The notes under the pieces: generated by a model
Told to the model about the DNA's origin: nothing
The model's database searches: none
The model's input: the letters and a program-made list of their open reading frames with translations, nothing else
From: Janibacter cremeus
Lineage (GTDB): Bacteria; Actinomycetota; Actinomycetes; Actinomycetales; Dermatophilaceae
NCBI RefSeq assembly: GCF_029395675.1
Contig: NZ_CP115184.1
Coordinates: 3,162,001 to 3,226,000, forward strand
Direction: 5' to 3'
Length of the DNA: 64,000 nt
Shown here: positions 21,401 through 30,183 of the stretch, piece by piece
Layout of the letters: every line of letters begins with the position of its first letter
Position numbering within the stretch: the first letter of the stretch is position 1
Translations under genes and position numbers: made by a program

Positions 21401-21441
21401 ATACAGTCCCCACACGCTTTTGTCCGAGGAGGGGGAGTCGC

Positions 21442-22125
21442 ATGAGCTCACCATCATCGCCCGAGGCGCCGGCGAGCGGGGCGGGCGGTCCGCTGTCGGG
21501 CATGCTCATCGACTTCGGCGGAGTGCTCACCACGCCGATCGCCGATGCGTTCGGTGCCCTGGGTGCCGAGGCCGGGCTGGCGCCCGGCGACGCGCTGTCG
21601 CTGCTCGCCCGCCACGAGGGGGCCCGCGTCGCGCTCCGCGAGCACGAGGAGGGCCGTCTGGACGACGAGGGCTTCGAGGACGCCTTCGCGCAGGCGCTCA
21701 CCGAGGCGGGTGGCCGGCTGGAGGCCCGCGGGCTGCTGGCGCGCATCGCGGCGCGCCTGCAGCTGGACGAGGCCATGATCGAGCTGGTCCGGGAGGTGCG
21801 CCGCCGGGACGTCCCGGTGGCACTCGTGTCCAACTCCCTGGGGCGTGACTGCTACGCCCGGGTCGACCTCGACGAGCTCTTCGACGTCACCGTGATCTCG
21901 GGACGGGTGGGCGTGCGCAAGCCCTCGCGGCGCATCTACGCCATCGCCTGCGAGCAGCTCGGTCTGCCGCCGCAGGAGTGCGTGCTCGTCGACGACCTCG
22001 AGCACAACCTCGTCGGCGCGGCGCGCCTGGGCATCACCGGGGTCCACCACCGGCACGCGGGCGAGACGGCGCCGCGCGTGCGCGAGCTGCTCGGCCTCCC
22101 TTCGCCCGCGGCCGCCGCCCCATGA
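21442..22125 (+). CDS. HAD-family hydrolase, ACAD10-N-terminal-like
   Basis: The 227-residue product has HAD motif I as DFGGVLTTP (nucleophile D24, second Asp replaced by Gly), motif II LVSNSLG, a lysine region VRKPSRRIY and motif [11 protein letters not shown]. The Gly at the acid/base position suggests altered or weak phosphatase activity. Human ACAD10 carries a HAD domain ahead of an APH kinase and an acyl-CoA dehydrogenase domain; here the same three modules are consecutive genes. AGGGGGAG precedes the ATG. Confidence 0.82.
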   Translation: MSSPSSPEAPASGAGGPLSGMLIDFGGVLTTPIADAFGALGAEAGLAPGDALSLLARHEGARVALREHEEGRLDDEGFEDAFAQALTEAGGRLEARGLLARIAARLQLDEAMIELVREVRRRDVPVALVSNSLGRDCYARVDLDELFDVTVISGRVGVRKPSRRIYAIACEQLGLPPQECVLVDDLEHNLVGAARLGITGVHHRHAGETAPRVRELLGLPSPAAAAP

Positions 22126-22169
22126 CCCAGCACCACCCCCACCAGCCAAGCCAACCAAGGACGGTTCCG

Positions 22170-23393
22170 ATGTTCGATCTCAGTGAGCGTGGTCAGGAGT
22201 ACCGCGACAAGCTGCTCGCCTTCATGGACGAGCACGTCTACCCCGCCGAGTCGGTCTACCGCGAGCAGATGACTGCCGCCGGCGACCCCAACCACCACCC
22301 CCAGGTGCTCGAGGACCTCAAGGCCGAGGCGCGCAGCCGGGGCCTGTGGAACCTCTTCCACCCCCACCCGGAGTGGGGGCCGGGCCTGACCAACTTCGAG
22401 TACGCGCACTTGGCCGAGATCACCGGGCGCAGCCTGGAGCTCGCTCCCGAGGCGATCAACTGCAACGCCCCGGACACCGGCAACATGGAGGTGCTCACCC
22501 TCTTCGGGACCGAGGAGCACAAGGAGAAGTACCTCAAGCCGCTCCTCGCCGGCGAGATGGCCTCGGCCTTCGCGATGACCGAGCCGGCCGTCGCCAGCTC
22601 GGACGCGACGAACGTCGAGACGCGCATGGTCCGCGACGGCGACGAGTACGTCATCAACGGCCGCAAGTGGTGGACCTCCAACGCCCTGCACAAGAACTGC
22701 AAGGTCATGATCGTCATGGGCAAGACCGACCCGGACGCCCCGACCCACCGGCAGCAGTCGATGATGGTCGTGCCGATCGACACCCCGGGGGTGAGGATCG
22801 AGCGTGGCCTGCCGGTCTTCGGCTACATGGACCGCGAGGGCCATGCCGAGGTGACCTTCACCGACGTGCGCGTGCCCGTCGAGGCCCTCCTGGCCGGCGA
22901 GGGTGACGGCTTCATGATCAGCCAGGCCCGTCTCGGGCCCGGCCGCATCCACCACTGCATGCGGGCCATCGGCGTGGCCGAGCGCGCCCTGGACCTGATG
23001 ATCGACCGGGCGCAGAGCCGCACGACCTTCGGCGAGCCGATCGCCAACCGTGCCAACATCATGGACTGGGTGGCCGAGTCGCGCATCGAGATCGAGATGG
23101 CCCGCCTGCTCACGCTCAAGGCCGCGCACATGATGGACACCGTCGGCAACAAGGTGGCCCGCACGGAGATCGCCGCGATCAAGGTCGCCGCCCCCAACGT
23201 CGCGCTCAAGGTGATCGACCGGGCCATCCAGGTGCACGGTGGAGGCGGCGTGAGCGACGACTTCCCGCTGGCGATGTGGTACGCACACATGCGTACGCTG
23301 CGTCTCGCGGACGGGCCCGACGAGGTGCACAAGATGACCATCGCGCGTCGCGAGTACCGGCGGCGCAGCCCCGAGTGGGGCAAGAAGAAGTAG
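22170..23393 (+). CDS. Acyl-CoA dehydrogenase, ACAD10/11-like (first copy)
   Basis: The 407-residue flavoprotein has the ACAD N-terminal, beta and C-terminal domains. Signature segments are [13 protein letters not shown] and [15 protein letters not shown]. At the place where MCAD-type enzymes have YEGT with the catalytic Glu, this protein reads ADGPDEVH, with Asp at D381. That pattern is typical of the ACAD10/11 branch, whose members in mammals and in levulinate catabolism remove phosphate from 4-phosphoacyl-CoA. AAGGA precedes the ATG. It is 23 bp upstream of the APH-kinase gene, which supports a joint reaction. Confidence 0.88.
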   Translation: MFDLSERGQEYRDKLLAFMDEHVYPAESVYREQMTAAGDPNHHPQVLEDLKAEARSRGLWNLFHPHPEWGPGLTNFEYAHLAEITGRSLELAPEAINCNAPDTGNMEVLTLFGTEEHKEKYLKPLLAGEMASAFAMTEPAVASSDATNVETRMVRDGDEYVINGRKWWTSNALHKNCKVMIVMGKTDPDAPTHRQQSMMVVPIDTPGVRIERGLPVFGYMDREGHAEVTFTDVRVPVEALLAGEGDGFMISQARLGPGRIHHCMRAIGVAERALDLMIDRAQSRTTFGEPIANRANIMDWVAESRIEIEMARLLTLKAAHMMDTVGNKVARTEIAAIKVAAPNVALKVIDRAIQVHGGGGVSDDFPLAMWYAHMRTLRLADGPDEVHKMTIARREYRRRSPEWGKKK

Positions 23394-23416
23394 AACGGCC
23401 GGACGAAGGAGACGCG

Positions 23417-24460
23417 ATGCAGAATGCGAGCGACGGCACCGTGACCGAGGGACTGGACCCGCAGGCCATGTCGAGCTGGCTCGAGGGCCTGGGGATCGGC
23501 TTCGAGCCGCCCGTGACCTTCGAGCGGGTGGGCCTGGGCCAGTCCAACCTCACCTATCTCGCGACGGATGCGAAGGGGGAGCGGCTCGTCCTGCGGCGGC
23601 CACCCCTGGGTGAGCTGCTCGCCTCCGCGCACGACGTGGCGCGGGAGCACCGCATCCTCTCGGCGCTGCAGGGGAGCGATGTCCCCCTGCCGGTCGTGCA
23701 CGGGCTGTGCGAGGACCCGGCCGTCACGGACGTGCCCGTGCTCGTCGTCTCCTTCGTCGAAGGCGCGGTCCTCGACGACCGCGCCGACGCCGAGGAGCTC
23801 ACGCGACAGGCCCGCCACCGCGTCGGGTTCTCCCTCGTCGAGACCCTCGGGCACATCCACGCGGTCGACCTCGAGGAGGTCGGCCTGTCGGACCTGGCCA
23901 GCCACAAGCCCTACGGCGCCCGGCAGCTGCGCCGGTGGTCCCGTCAGTGGGACCTGTCGAAGACGCGTGAGCTGCCCGAGCTCGAGCGGCTCACGGAGCG
24001 GCTCACCGCACTCGATCCCGGGCCCGGCGAGATCACCCTCGTCCACGGGGACAGCCACCTGCGCAACGTGATCATCGACCCGCAGGAGGCCGGTGTGCGC
24101 GCCATCCTCGACTGGGAACTGTGCACACTCGGGGACCCGCTCGCCGACCTGGGCACCCTCCTGGCCTACTGGCCGCAGCCCGGGGACCCGCCGTCGATGC
24201 GCTTCGACGCCTCGATGGTCCCGGGCTTCGCCACGCGCTCCGAGCTCGTCGAGCACTACGCGCAGGTCACCGGTCGGGACGTCTCGGCAGTACCCTTCTG
24301 GAACGCGCTCGGCCTGTGGAAGCTGGCGATCATCCTCGAGGGGGTGCGCCGGCGGCAGCAGGACGATCCGCGCAACCTGACCGCAGCCGGGGCGATCCCG
24401 GCCTCGGCGGTCGACGAGATCGTCGTGTGCGGGCACAGCGTCCTGGACCGGGAAGACTGA
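23417..24460 (+). CDS. APH-fold phosphotransferase, candidate 4-hydroxyacyl-CoA kinase (LvaA/ACAD11-kinase-like)
   Basis: The 347-residue kinase-fold protein has a nucleotide loop GLGQSNLTY, the catalytic motif VHGDSHLRNVI with H210, D212 and N217, and the metal-binding ILDWE with D232. This matches the APH group found next to acyl-CoA dehydrogenases, not antibiotic kinases. In Pseudomonas putida, LvaA with LvaB phosphorylates 4-hydroxyvaleryl-CoA. The gene sits 23 bp after the ACAD gene. No LvaB-like small partner is seen. Its acyl-CoA substrate is inferred. Confidence 0.85.
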   Translation: MQNASDGTVTEGLDPQAMSSWLEGLGIGFEPPVTFERVGLGQSNLTYLATDAKGERLVLRRPPLGELLASAHDVAREHRILSALQGSDVPLPVVHGLCEDPAVTDVPVLVVSFVEGAVLDDRADAEELTRQARHRVGFSLVETLGHIHAVDLEEVGLSDLASHKPYGARQLRRWSRQWDLSKTRELPELERLTERLTALDPGPGEITLVHGDSHLRNVIIDPQEAGVRAILDWELCTLGDPLADLGTLLAYWPQPGDPPSMRFDASMVPGFATRSELVEHYAQVTGRDVSAVPFWNALGLWKLAIILEGVRRRQQDDPRNLTAAGAIPASAVDEIVVCGHSVLDRED

Positions 24461-24470
24461 GGTGACCGCC

Positions 24471-25154
24471 ATGCCGAGCGAGAGCGAGAGCGCTCCCACC
24501 GAGGCCCCCGCCCTCGTCGACCCCCAGAAGCTGGGCACGCAGCCGCAGACGGCCCGTGGCGAGCGGACCCGCGCCGCACTGATCGCCGCGGCCCGCACGG
24601 TCTTCGAGCGGGACGGGTACGTCGACTCGCGGCTCGTCGACATCGCGGCCGAGGCGAAGTGCTCGATCGGCAGCTTCTACACGTGGTTCGACAGCAAGGA
24701 CGAGGTCTTCGCCGCGGTGCTGCACGAGGCCCAGAGCGAGATGCTCCACCCCGGCACGGGGCGCATGGAGAGCGTGGACGACCCCGTGGAGATCATCGGG
24801 GCGAGCAACCGCGCCTACTTCGAGGCCTACCGGCGCAATGCCCGGCTCAACCAGCTGCTCCTGCAGGTGGCGGCGGTGGACCCCCGGTTCCGGCAGATGC
24901 GCAAGGCGCGCGCCGACGCCTTCGTCACCCGCAACGCCCGGGCCATCGCCGACCTGCAGAGGCGGGGCCTGGCCGACCGGAAGATCGATGCCAAGCTCGC
25001 CGCGATGGCGCTGTCCGGGATGATCTCGCGACTGGCCCAGGACGTCTTCATCGGTGACTACGCGCCCGAGCCCGTCGACGAGCTGGTCGAGGCGGCGACC
25101 CGGATGTGGACCAACGCCCTGGGCCTGACCACGCCGGAGCTGCGCGCCGACTGA
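24471..25154 (+). CDS. TetR-family transcriptional regulator
   Basis: The 227-residue product has an N-terminal TetR helix-turn-helix (RLVDIAAEAKCSIGSFYTWF) after a 35-residue unstructured leader. The rest is a helical ligand-binding domain. GAGGTG six bases upstream favours the ATG at 24471 over a GTG nine bases earlier. It is the last gene of the HAD-ACAD-kinase run and precedes a strong terminator. It is the only TetR gene in the locus and so the best candidate to bind the CTTGAA-N6-TTCAAG sites. An acyl-CoA ligand would be usual for such a regulator. Confidence 0.88.
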   Translation: MPSESESAPTEAPALVDPQKLGTQPQTARGERTRAALIAAARTVFERDGYVDSRLVDIAAEAKCSIGSFYTWFDSKDEVFAAVLHEAQSEMLHPGTGRMESVDDPVEIIGASNRAYFEAYRRNARLNQLLLQVAAVDPRFRQMRKARADAFVTRNARAIADLQRRGLADRKIDAKLAAMALSGMISRLAQDVFIGDYAPEPVDELVEAATRMWTNALGLTTPELRAD

Positions 25155-25190
25155 CCCCGCCGGCCCCCCCCGAATATCGGGTCACCCGAG

Positions 25191-25237
25191 AAACCCCCGC
25201 TTCGCAGGAGTTCGATACTCCTGCGAAGCGGGGGTTT
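25191..25237. terminator. Strong two-way intrinsic terminator
   Basis: A perfect 21-bp inverted repeat (25191-25211 with 25217-25237) closes a 5-base loop. It starts with AAACCCCCGC and ends with GCGGGGGTTT, so it has A and T ends on both sides. It separates the TetR gene from the convergent SDR gene. Confidence 0.9.
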
Positions 25238-25266
25238 GTCATGCAGAGCCGGGCGAAGGGGGGGGA

Positions 25267-26052
25267 TCACCGGGCGATGGTGACCCCACCGTCGACGGTC
25301 AGGGTGCTGCCGACGACGTAGTCCCCGGCGGCGGAGGCGAGGTAGACGGCCGCGGCGGCCATGTCCTCCGGGCGGCCGATGCGGCCGGAGGGGATGTGCG
25401 CGCTGACCTCCTCGGAGTTGTCGCGGGCGTCCTTGTTCATGTTCGAGGCGAAGGCCCCCGGCGCGATGGCGCTGACGACGATCCCCTCCGGAGCCAGTCG
25501 CACACCCATCCGCTTGGTGAGGTGGATGATGCCCGCCTTGCTCGCGTGGTACGAGTACGTCTCCATCGGGTTGAGGGAGAGCCCGTCGATCGAGCCGATG
25601 TTGATCACCTTGGCGAGGTGCCCGCCGCGCTCGTGGCCGGCGAGGAGGAGGTCCTTGGCGGCCTGGGTGAGGAAGAAGGGCGTCTTGACGTTGAGGTCCA
25701 TGACCTTGTCCCAGCCGTCCTCGGGGAACTCGTCGAAGGGCGCACCCCAGGCCGCGCCGGCGTTGTTGACGAGGATGTCGAGGTGGTCCTCGTGCGTGCG
25801 GAAGGCCTCGAGCAGCGCGGCGATCCCGTCGGTGGTCGAGACGTCGACCGGGAGCGCCACGCAGCGGCCCGGCCCGTACTGCTCCGACAGCTCGGCCGCG
25901 GTGGCCTCGCAGGCCTCGGCCTTGCGGGCGGTGATGTAGACCCGGGCGCCCTGGCAGAGCAGGCCCTCGGTGATCATCCGGCCGATGCCGCGGGAGCCGC
26001 CGGTGACGAGGGCGACGCGGCCGTCGAGGGAGAAGAGGGAGGGGATGTCCAT
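25267..26052 (-). CDS. SDR-family oxidoreductase
   Basis: The 261-residue short-chain dehydrogenase has the cofactor loop TGGSRGIG, NNAG at the fourth strand, an active-site YHASK and the closing YVVGSTLTVDGG. The Arg after the glycine loop (ITARKAEA) hints at NADP(H). ATG at 26052 follows AAGGACC. It is transcribed divergently from the MDR gene at 26193, and two operator-like sites lie between them. It could oxidise or reduce a hydroxyacyl-CoA or keto-acid. Confidence 0.88.
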   Translation of the reverse strand: MDIPSLFSLDGRVALVTGGSRGIGRMITEGLLCQGARVYITARKAEACEATAAELSEQYGPGRCVALPVDVSTTDGIAALLEAFRTHEDHLDILVNNAGAAWGAPFDEFPEDGWDKVMDLNVKTPFFLTQAAKDLLLAGHERGGHLAKVINIGSIDGLSLNPMETYSYHASKAGIIHLTKRMGVRLAPEGIVVSAIAPGAFASNMNKDARDNSEEVSAHIPSGRIGRPEDMAAAAVYLASAAGDYVVGSTLTVDGGVTIAR

Positions 26053-26101
26053 GTGCAGGTCCTTGCGTCGGAGGGGGTGCGTTGGGCCGACAGTAGCGAT
26101 A

Positions 26102-26142
26102 CTTGAATTCCGATTCAAGATATAGTTGAGGTCGGATTCATG
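26102..26142. promoter_or_regulatory. Two candidate TetR operators (sites 3 and 4) in a divergent promoter region
   Basis: Site 3, 26102-26119, is a clean palindrome CTTGAATTCCGATTCAAG. Site 4, 26125-26142, is the weaker GTTGAGGTCGGATTCATG with the same 6-bp centre; the site centres are 23 bp apart, about two helical turns. They lie between the SDR gene (minus) and the MDR gene (plus), and could repress both. Confidence 0.65.
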
Positions 26143-26192
26143 TTGTGGGAGGGTGACGGCGACCGTCCATCCCACCATCGGCAGGAGATCCC

Positions 26193-27194
26193 ATGAGCTG
26201 GTCGTCGCAGGAAGTACGTCTGGCCCAGCGGCCGCAGGGTCGACCGGATGCGAGCACCTGGCAGCTCGCCACCACCGAGGTCCCCGAGCCCGGTCCGGGT
26301 GAGTTCGTCGTGCGCATCGACCTCGTCTCCCTCGACCCGGCGATGCGCGGCTGGCTCAACGACGTGCGCTCCTACGTGCCGCCCGTCGGCATCGGCGAGG
26401 TCATGCGTGCCTTCGCGGCCGGGGAGGTCATCGCCTCCGAGCACGAGGACTTCGCCGTCGGTGACGCGGTCAGCGGCACCTTCGGCGTGCGGGAGCACGT
26501 GCTCTCCGACGGGAAGGGGGTGTCGAAGCTCGACCTCGACGTCGCCCCGATGGCCACCTGGCTCGGTGCGCTCGGGATGCCCGGCATGACGGCCTACTTC
26601 GGTCTCGAGGACGTCGGTCGCGCGCAGCCGGGGGAGACCGTGCTCGTCTCGGCCGCCGCCGGTGCGGTCGGCAGCGTCGTCGCCCAGCTCGCCAAGGCGA
26701 AGGGGTGCCGCGTCATCGGTGTCGCCGGCGGCCCGGAGAAGGTCGCCTGGCTGCGTGAGCTCGGGCTGGACGAGGTCATCGACCGCAAGGAGGGCGACCT
26801 GCTGCGCCAGGTGCGTCGTGCGGCGCCCGACGGCGTGGACGTGTACTTCGACAACGTGGGTGGGGAGCTGCTCGACGCCGCCCTGGCCAACCTCGCCCGC
26901 GGCGCCCGCATCGCGATCTGCGGTGCCATCTCCACCTACAACGACGAGACGCTGGCCGAGGGGCCGCGGCGGTACATGGCCCTCCTCGTCTTCCGCGCGA
27001 GCATGCAGGGCTTCCTCGTCATGGACTACCTCGACCGCTACCCCGAGGGCATCGCGGCGATCTCGCAGCTGATCGAGCAGGACCGCCTCGTCGCCACCGA
27101 GACGGTGCTCGAGGGTGGCGTCGCCGGGTTCCCCGACGCGCTGCTCGGCCTCTTCGACGGGGTCAACACCGGCAAGCTGCTCCTCAAGGTCTGA
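26193..27194 (+). CDS. NADP-dependent MDR oxidoreductase, CurA/leukotriene-B4-dehydrogenase type
   Basis: The 333-residue product has the family N-terminus (EVPEPGPGEFVVRIDLVSLDP), the AAGAVGSVVAQLAKAKG Rossmann motif, and VYFDNVGGELLDA. These zinc-free enzymes reduce the double bond of alpha,beta-unsaturated ketones or related compounds with NADPH. It stands first in a run with a second MDR gene and a thioesterase, behind the paired operator sites. A role in reducing an unsaturated intermediate of the locus is inferred. Confidence 0.87.
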   Translation: MSWSSQEVRLAQRPQGRPDASTWQLATTEVPEPGPGEFVVRIDLVSLDPAMRGWLNDVRSYVPPVGIGEVMRAFAAGEVIASEHEDFAVGDAVSGTFGVREHVLSDGKGVSKLDLDVAPMATWLGALGMPGMTAYFGLEDVGRAQPGETVLVSAAAGAVGSVVAQLAKAKGCRVIGVAGGPEKVAWLRELGLDEVIDRKEGDLLRQVRRAAPDGVDVYFDNVGGELLDAALANLARGARIAICGAISTYNDETLAEGPRRYMALLVFRASMQGFLVMDYLDRYPEGIAAISQLIEQDRLVATETVLEGGVAGFPDALLGLFDGVNTGKLLLKV

Positions 27195-27285
27195 CCCACG
27201 AGGCGTCGAGGCGCCCATGCAGAGCATGGGACCCAGCCCGCGGGCGGCCTCGCACCTCAGCCAGCGTCCAACGAAAGGTTTCCCT

Positions 27286-28239
27286 GTGCGCGCCATCCAC
27301 ATCTCCTCCCTCGACGGGCCCGACGCGGTCGAGCTCGTCGACGTCCCGGAGCCGTCCGACGACTCCCAGGTGACGATCGCGGTCAAGGCGGCCGGCGTCG
27401 CCTTCCCCGAGCTGCTCCAGACCCGCGGCCTGTACCAGATGAAGCCCGACCTCCCCTTCGTCCCGGGGGCGGAGGTCGCCGGTGTCGTCGAGAGCGCCCC
27501 CGAGGGGAGCGGCTTCGCGCCGGGCGACCGGGTGGCGGCGCTCACGCTGCTCGGGGGCTTCGCGGAGAAGGCGCAGGCCAGCCCGGACCTCACCTTCCCC
27601 CTGCCGGACAACGTCGCCTTCGAGGAGGCGGCATCCTTCACCTTCAACTACGCGACCGTCTACTTCGCGCTCGTCGAGCGCGGCGGCCTCGCGGAGGGGG
27701 AGACCGTCCTCGTCCACGGCGCGGCCGGTGGCATCGGGACGGCCGCCATCCAGATGGCCAAGGCCTTCGGCGCCGGCCGCGTGATCGGCGTGGTCTCCAC
27801 CGAGGCGAAGGGGGAGGTGGCGCGTGCCGCAGGGGCCGACGAGGTCGTCCTCGCCGACGACTTCCTCGCGACGATCGGGAAGTCCTCCGTCGACGTCGTC
27901 GTGGACCCGGTGGGCGGAGACCGGTTCACCGACTCCCTGCGCGCGCTCAAGGAGCACGGCCGGCTGCTCGTCATCGGCTTCACCGCCGGGGAGATCCCCA
28001 CCGTCAAGGTCAACCGGCTGCTGCTGAACAACGTCGCGGTCGTCGGGGTCGGCTGGGGGGCGTTCGCCATGAGCCGTCCGGGCCACGTGCAGAAGGAGTG
28101 GGAGGCGATGCTCCCGCACCTGCGCAGCGGTGCCCTGCGGCCCGTCGTCGGGGCCACCCACGCGCTCGAGGCCGCGGCGACCGCGCTGACCTCCCTCGAG
28201 GGTCGTACGGTCACCGGCAAGGTCGTCCTGGTGCCATGA
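27286..28239 (+). CDS. NADPH:quinone oxidoreductase-like MDR protein
   Basis: The 317-residue product has a GroES-like domain (PFVPGAEVAGVVES) and a Rossmann motif HGAAGGIGTAAIQMAKAFGA, with no zinc cysteines. It starts at a GTG with GAAAGG eight bases upstream. The 91-bp gap from the preceding MDR gene holds no clear feature. Its end overlaps the thioesterase ATG by 4 bases. It may act on enoyl-CoA or quinone substrates; bacterial acyl-CoA loci often carry such reductases. Confidence 0.86.
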   Translation: MRAIHISSLDGPDAVELVDVPEPSDDSQVTIAVKAAGVAFPELLQTRGLYQMKPDLPFVPGAEVAGVVESAPEGSGFAPGDRVAALTLLGGFAEKAQASPDLTFPLPDNVAFEEAASFTFNYATVYFALVERGGLAEGETVLVHGAAGGIGTAAIQMAKAFGAGRVIGVVSTEAKGEVARAAGADEVVLADDFLATIGKSSVDVVVDPVGGDRFTDSLRALKEHGRLLVIGFTAGEIPTVKVNRLLLNNVAVVGVGWGAFAMSRPGHVQKEWEAMLPHLRSGALRPVVGATHALEAAATALTSLEGRTVTGKVVLVP

Positions 28240-28742
28240 CCCGCGCAGGACTGCCCTCCGCGGAGGAGGTCGCACAGCTCCCCGAGGTCTGCCGCACGAT
28301 CGCCGGCCCGGAGTGGGAGGACGGCAACGGCCACGTCAACGTCCAGCACTTCTACGGCTTCCACATCCTGGCGGCGGAGGGGGCGCTGCGCCGGATCGGG
28401 GTCGACGAGGAGTACCGCACGCTGCGGCGCCGCGGGGTCTTCAGCATGGAGCAGCACCTGCGATTCCACGACGAGGTGCACGTCGGCGAGGAGATCTCGG
28501 GCCACGTGCGGTGGCTGGATCGTGGCGAGAAGGTCTTCCACGGGATCTCCGTCGTGGTCAACCACTCGACCGGTCGGATCGCCAACACCCTCGAGGTCGT
28601 CGAGGGACACGTCGACCTCCGCAGCCGCCGGCTGGCTCCCTTCCCCGAGGAGCTCGCGGAGGCGATCGACGCCGAGGTGGCCCGCCATCGGGCACTGACG
28701 TGGCAGCTGCCGCTCGCGGGCGCGATGGGCGTGCGCCGCTGA
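28236..28742 (+). CDS. Hotdog-fold thioesterase family protein
   Basis: The 168-residue product shows the 4HBT-like pattern WEDGNGHVNVQHFYGF near the N-terminus and RFHDEVHVGEEISGHVRW in the middle. Members cleave acyl-CoA thioesters. Its ATG overlaps the stop of the upstream MDR gene, so it is co-translated. It probably releases CoA from dead-end or overflow acyl-CoAs of the locus. It converges on the MaoC gene, with two hairpin repeats between. Confidence 0.78.
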   Translation: MTRAGLPSAEEVAQLPEVCRTIAGPEWEDGNGHVNVQHFYGFHILAAEGALRRIGVDEEYRTLRRRGVFSMEQHLRFHDEVHVGEEISGHVRWLDRGEKVFHGISVVVNHSTGRIANTLEVVEGHVDLRSRRLAPFPEELAEAIDAEVARHRALTWQLPLAGAMGVRR

Positions 28743-28763
28743 CGCGCACCCCCTTCCCCCCGC

Positions 28764-28830
28764 TCGCAAGAGCCTAAGCAGTTGCGAACGGGGGGCGGCC
28801 GGGGTGTCGCAAGAGCCTAGGCAGTTGCGA
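28764..28830. repeat. Two copies of the intergenic hairpin repeat, inverted orientation
   Basis: Copies at 28764-28787 and 28807-28830 read TCGCAAGAGCCTAAGCAG and TCGCAAGAGCCTAGGCAG, each followed by TTGCGA. Flanks of C's before and G's after extend the first stem to about 13 bp with one mismatch. The site lies between convergent thioesterase and MaoC genes, which fits a two-way terminator. Confidence 0.85.
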
Positions 28831-28843
28831 ACCGGGGGGCGGC

Positions 28844-29314
28844 TCAGACGCTGAAGCGACCGATCGAGTTGGCGATGAGGATCGGCTTGTCGATGCCGTC
28901 CGCCTCGACGGTCAGCTTGGTGACGACGTTGACCTGGCCGGGGGCGGTCTCCTCGACCGAGGTCACCTCCGCGCGCATCCGGATGCGCGAGTCCACCGGC
29001 AACGGGTGGAGGAAGCGGATCCGGTCGTAGCCGTAGTTGAGGCTGTGCGTGAAGCCGTCGAACGCCATCAGCTCCTCGAAGAAGGCCGGCGTGCGCGACA
29101 GGCTGTACAGGCCGTGCGCGATCGTCGAGCCGAAGGGGGAGTCCGCGGCCCGCGCTGGGTCCACGTGGATCCACTGGTGGTCCCCGGTGAGGTCGGCGAA
29201 GCCGTCGATCGCGGCCTGGTCGACGACGTGCCACTCGGTGGGGCCGAGCTCGACGCCGACGAGGTCCTTGAGGTCCTGCACGGAGGTCGGGCGGTACTGC
29301 GCGGTCTGGGTCAC
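28844..29314 (-). CDS. MaoC-family (R)-enoyl-CoA hydratase
   Basis: The 156-residue single-hotdog protein has the hydratase-2 motif DHQWIHVDP (Asp-x4-His) and the following FGSTIAHG, the catalytic segment of MaoC/PhaJ enzymes. It hydrates trans-2-enoyl-CoA to (R)-3-hydroxyacyl-CoA. It is transcribed divergently from the FabG-like gene at 29422, and an operator palindrome lies between the two. Confidence 0.9.
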   Translation of the reverse strand: MTQTAQYRPTSVQDLKDLVGVELGPTEWHVVDQAAIDGFADLTGDHQWIHVDPARAADSPFGSTIAHGLYSLSRTPAFFEELMAFDGFTHSLNYGYDRIRFLHPLPVDSRIRMRAEVTSVEETAPGQVNVVTKLTVEADGIDKPILIANSIGRFSV

Positions 29315-29360
29315 GGTGAGCTCCTTCGATCACGAATCGGTCGCTGTGAAACTAGTTGAA

Positions 29361-29378
29361 CTTGAAGGCGGGTTCAAG
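29361..29378. promoter_or_regulatory. Candidate TetR operator, site 5 (perfect CTTGAA-N6-TTCAAG)
   Basis: Bases 29361-29378 read CTTGAAGGCGGGTTCAAG, both arms perfect. An extra TTGAA at 29356 and TTC at 29383 suggest half-sites on either side. It lies between the MaoC gene (minus) and the long SDR-to-carboxylase run (plus), so it is well placed to control the core of the pathway. Confidence 0.7.
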
Positions 29379-29421
29379 TAGGTTCGGAGCAATCGGACAT
29401 CGAGACCACAGGAGTTCTCAC

Positions 29422-30183
29422 ATGACCACTGACCAGCAGCGCGTCGCCGTCGTCACCGGCGCGGCACGGGGCATCGGAGCCGGCGTCGCCCGCCGTCTCG
29501 CCGCGGACGGGATGGCCGTCGCCGTCCTCGACCTCGACGAGTCGGCCTGCGTGCCCGTCGTCGACGACATCACCGCCGCCGGGGGCCGGGCCCTCGCCGT
29601 GGGCGCGGACGTCTCCGACCCGGAGCAGGTCGAGGCCGCGGTGCGCCGCGTCGCCGAGGAGCTCGGGGCCCCCACGGTCCTGGTCAACAACGCCGGCATC
29701 ATCCGCGACAACCTGCTGTTCAGGATGAGCGTCGAGGACTGGGACTCCGTCATGGCGGTGCACCTGCGCGGCGCCTTCCTCATGAGCAGGGCCTGCCAGG
29801 CCCACATGACCCAGGCGAAGTACGGCCGGATCATCAACCTCTCGTCCACGTCCGCCCAGGGCAACCGTGGGCAGGTCAACTACTCCGCGGCCAAGGCCGG
29901 CATGCAGGGCTTCACCAAGACCCTGGCCATCGAGCTCGGGAAGTTCGGGGTCACCGCGAACGCGATCGCCCCCGGGTTCATCGAGACCGAGATGACCGCG
30001 GAGACCGCGGCCCGGATCGGCATCAGCTTCGACGACCTCAAGGCCAACGCCTCGGCGCAGGCCGCGGTCGCCCGCACCGGCACCCCGGAGGACATCGCCC
30101 ACGCCGCCTCCTTCTTCGCCAGCGAGGGCGCCGGCTTCACCACCGGTCAGGTCCTCTACGTCGCCGGCGGGCCCTGCGACTGA
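29422..30183 (+). CDS. SDR-family, FabG-like 3-hydroxyacyl dehydrogenase/reductase
   Basis: The 253-residue product has TGAARGIG, NNAG, a catalytic serine (LSSTSAQG), YSAAK and a FabG-like C-terminus (GTPEDIAHAASFFASEGAGFTTGQVLYVAGG). FabG-type enzymes interconvert 3-ketoacyl and 3-hydroxyacyl thioesters. CAGGAG precedes the ATG by a suitable gap. It is the first gene of a tightly packed operon that runs with overlaps or short gaps to about 42158. Here it likely oxidises the 3-hydroxyacyl-CoA before thiolysis. Confidence 0.9.
   Translation: MTTDQQRVAVVTGAARGIGAGVARRLAADGMAVAVLDLDESACVPVVDDITAAGGRALAVGADVSDPEQVEAAVRRVAEELGAPTVLVNNAGIIRDNLLFRMSVEDWDSVMAVHLRGAFLMSRACQAHMTQAKYGRIINLSSTSAQGNRGQVNYSAAKAGMQGFTKTLAIELGKFGVTANAIAPGFIETEMTAETAARIGISFDDLKANASAQAAVARTGTPEDIAHAASFFASEGAGFTTGQVLYVAGGPCD

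Noticed and set aside
23417..24460. Aminoglycoside resistance kinase
   Set aside because: The APH fold is present, but the neighbours are acyl-CoA genes and the residue pattern matches the acyl-CoA-linked group. No resistance context is seen.
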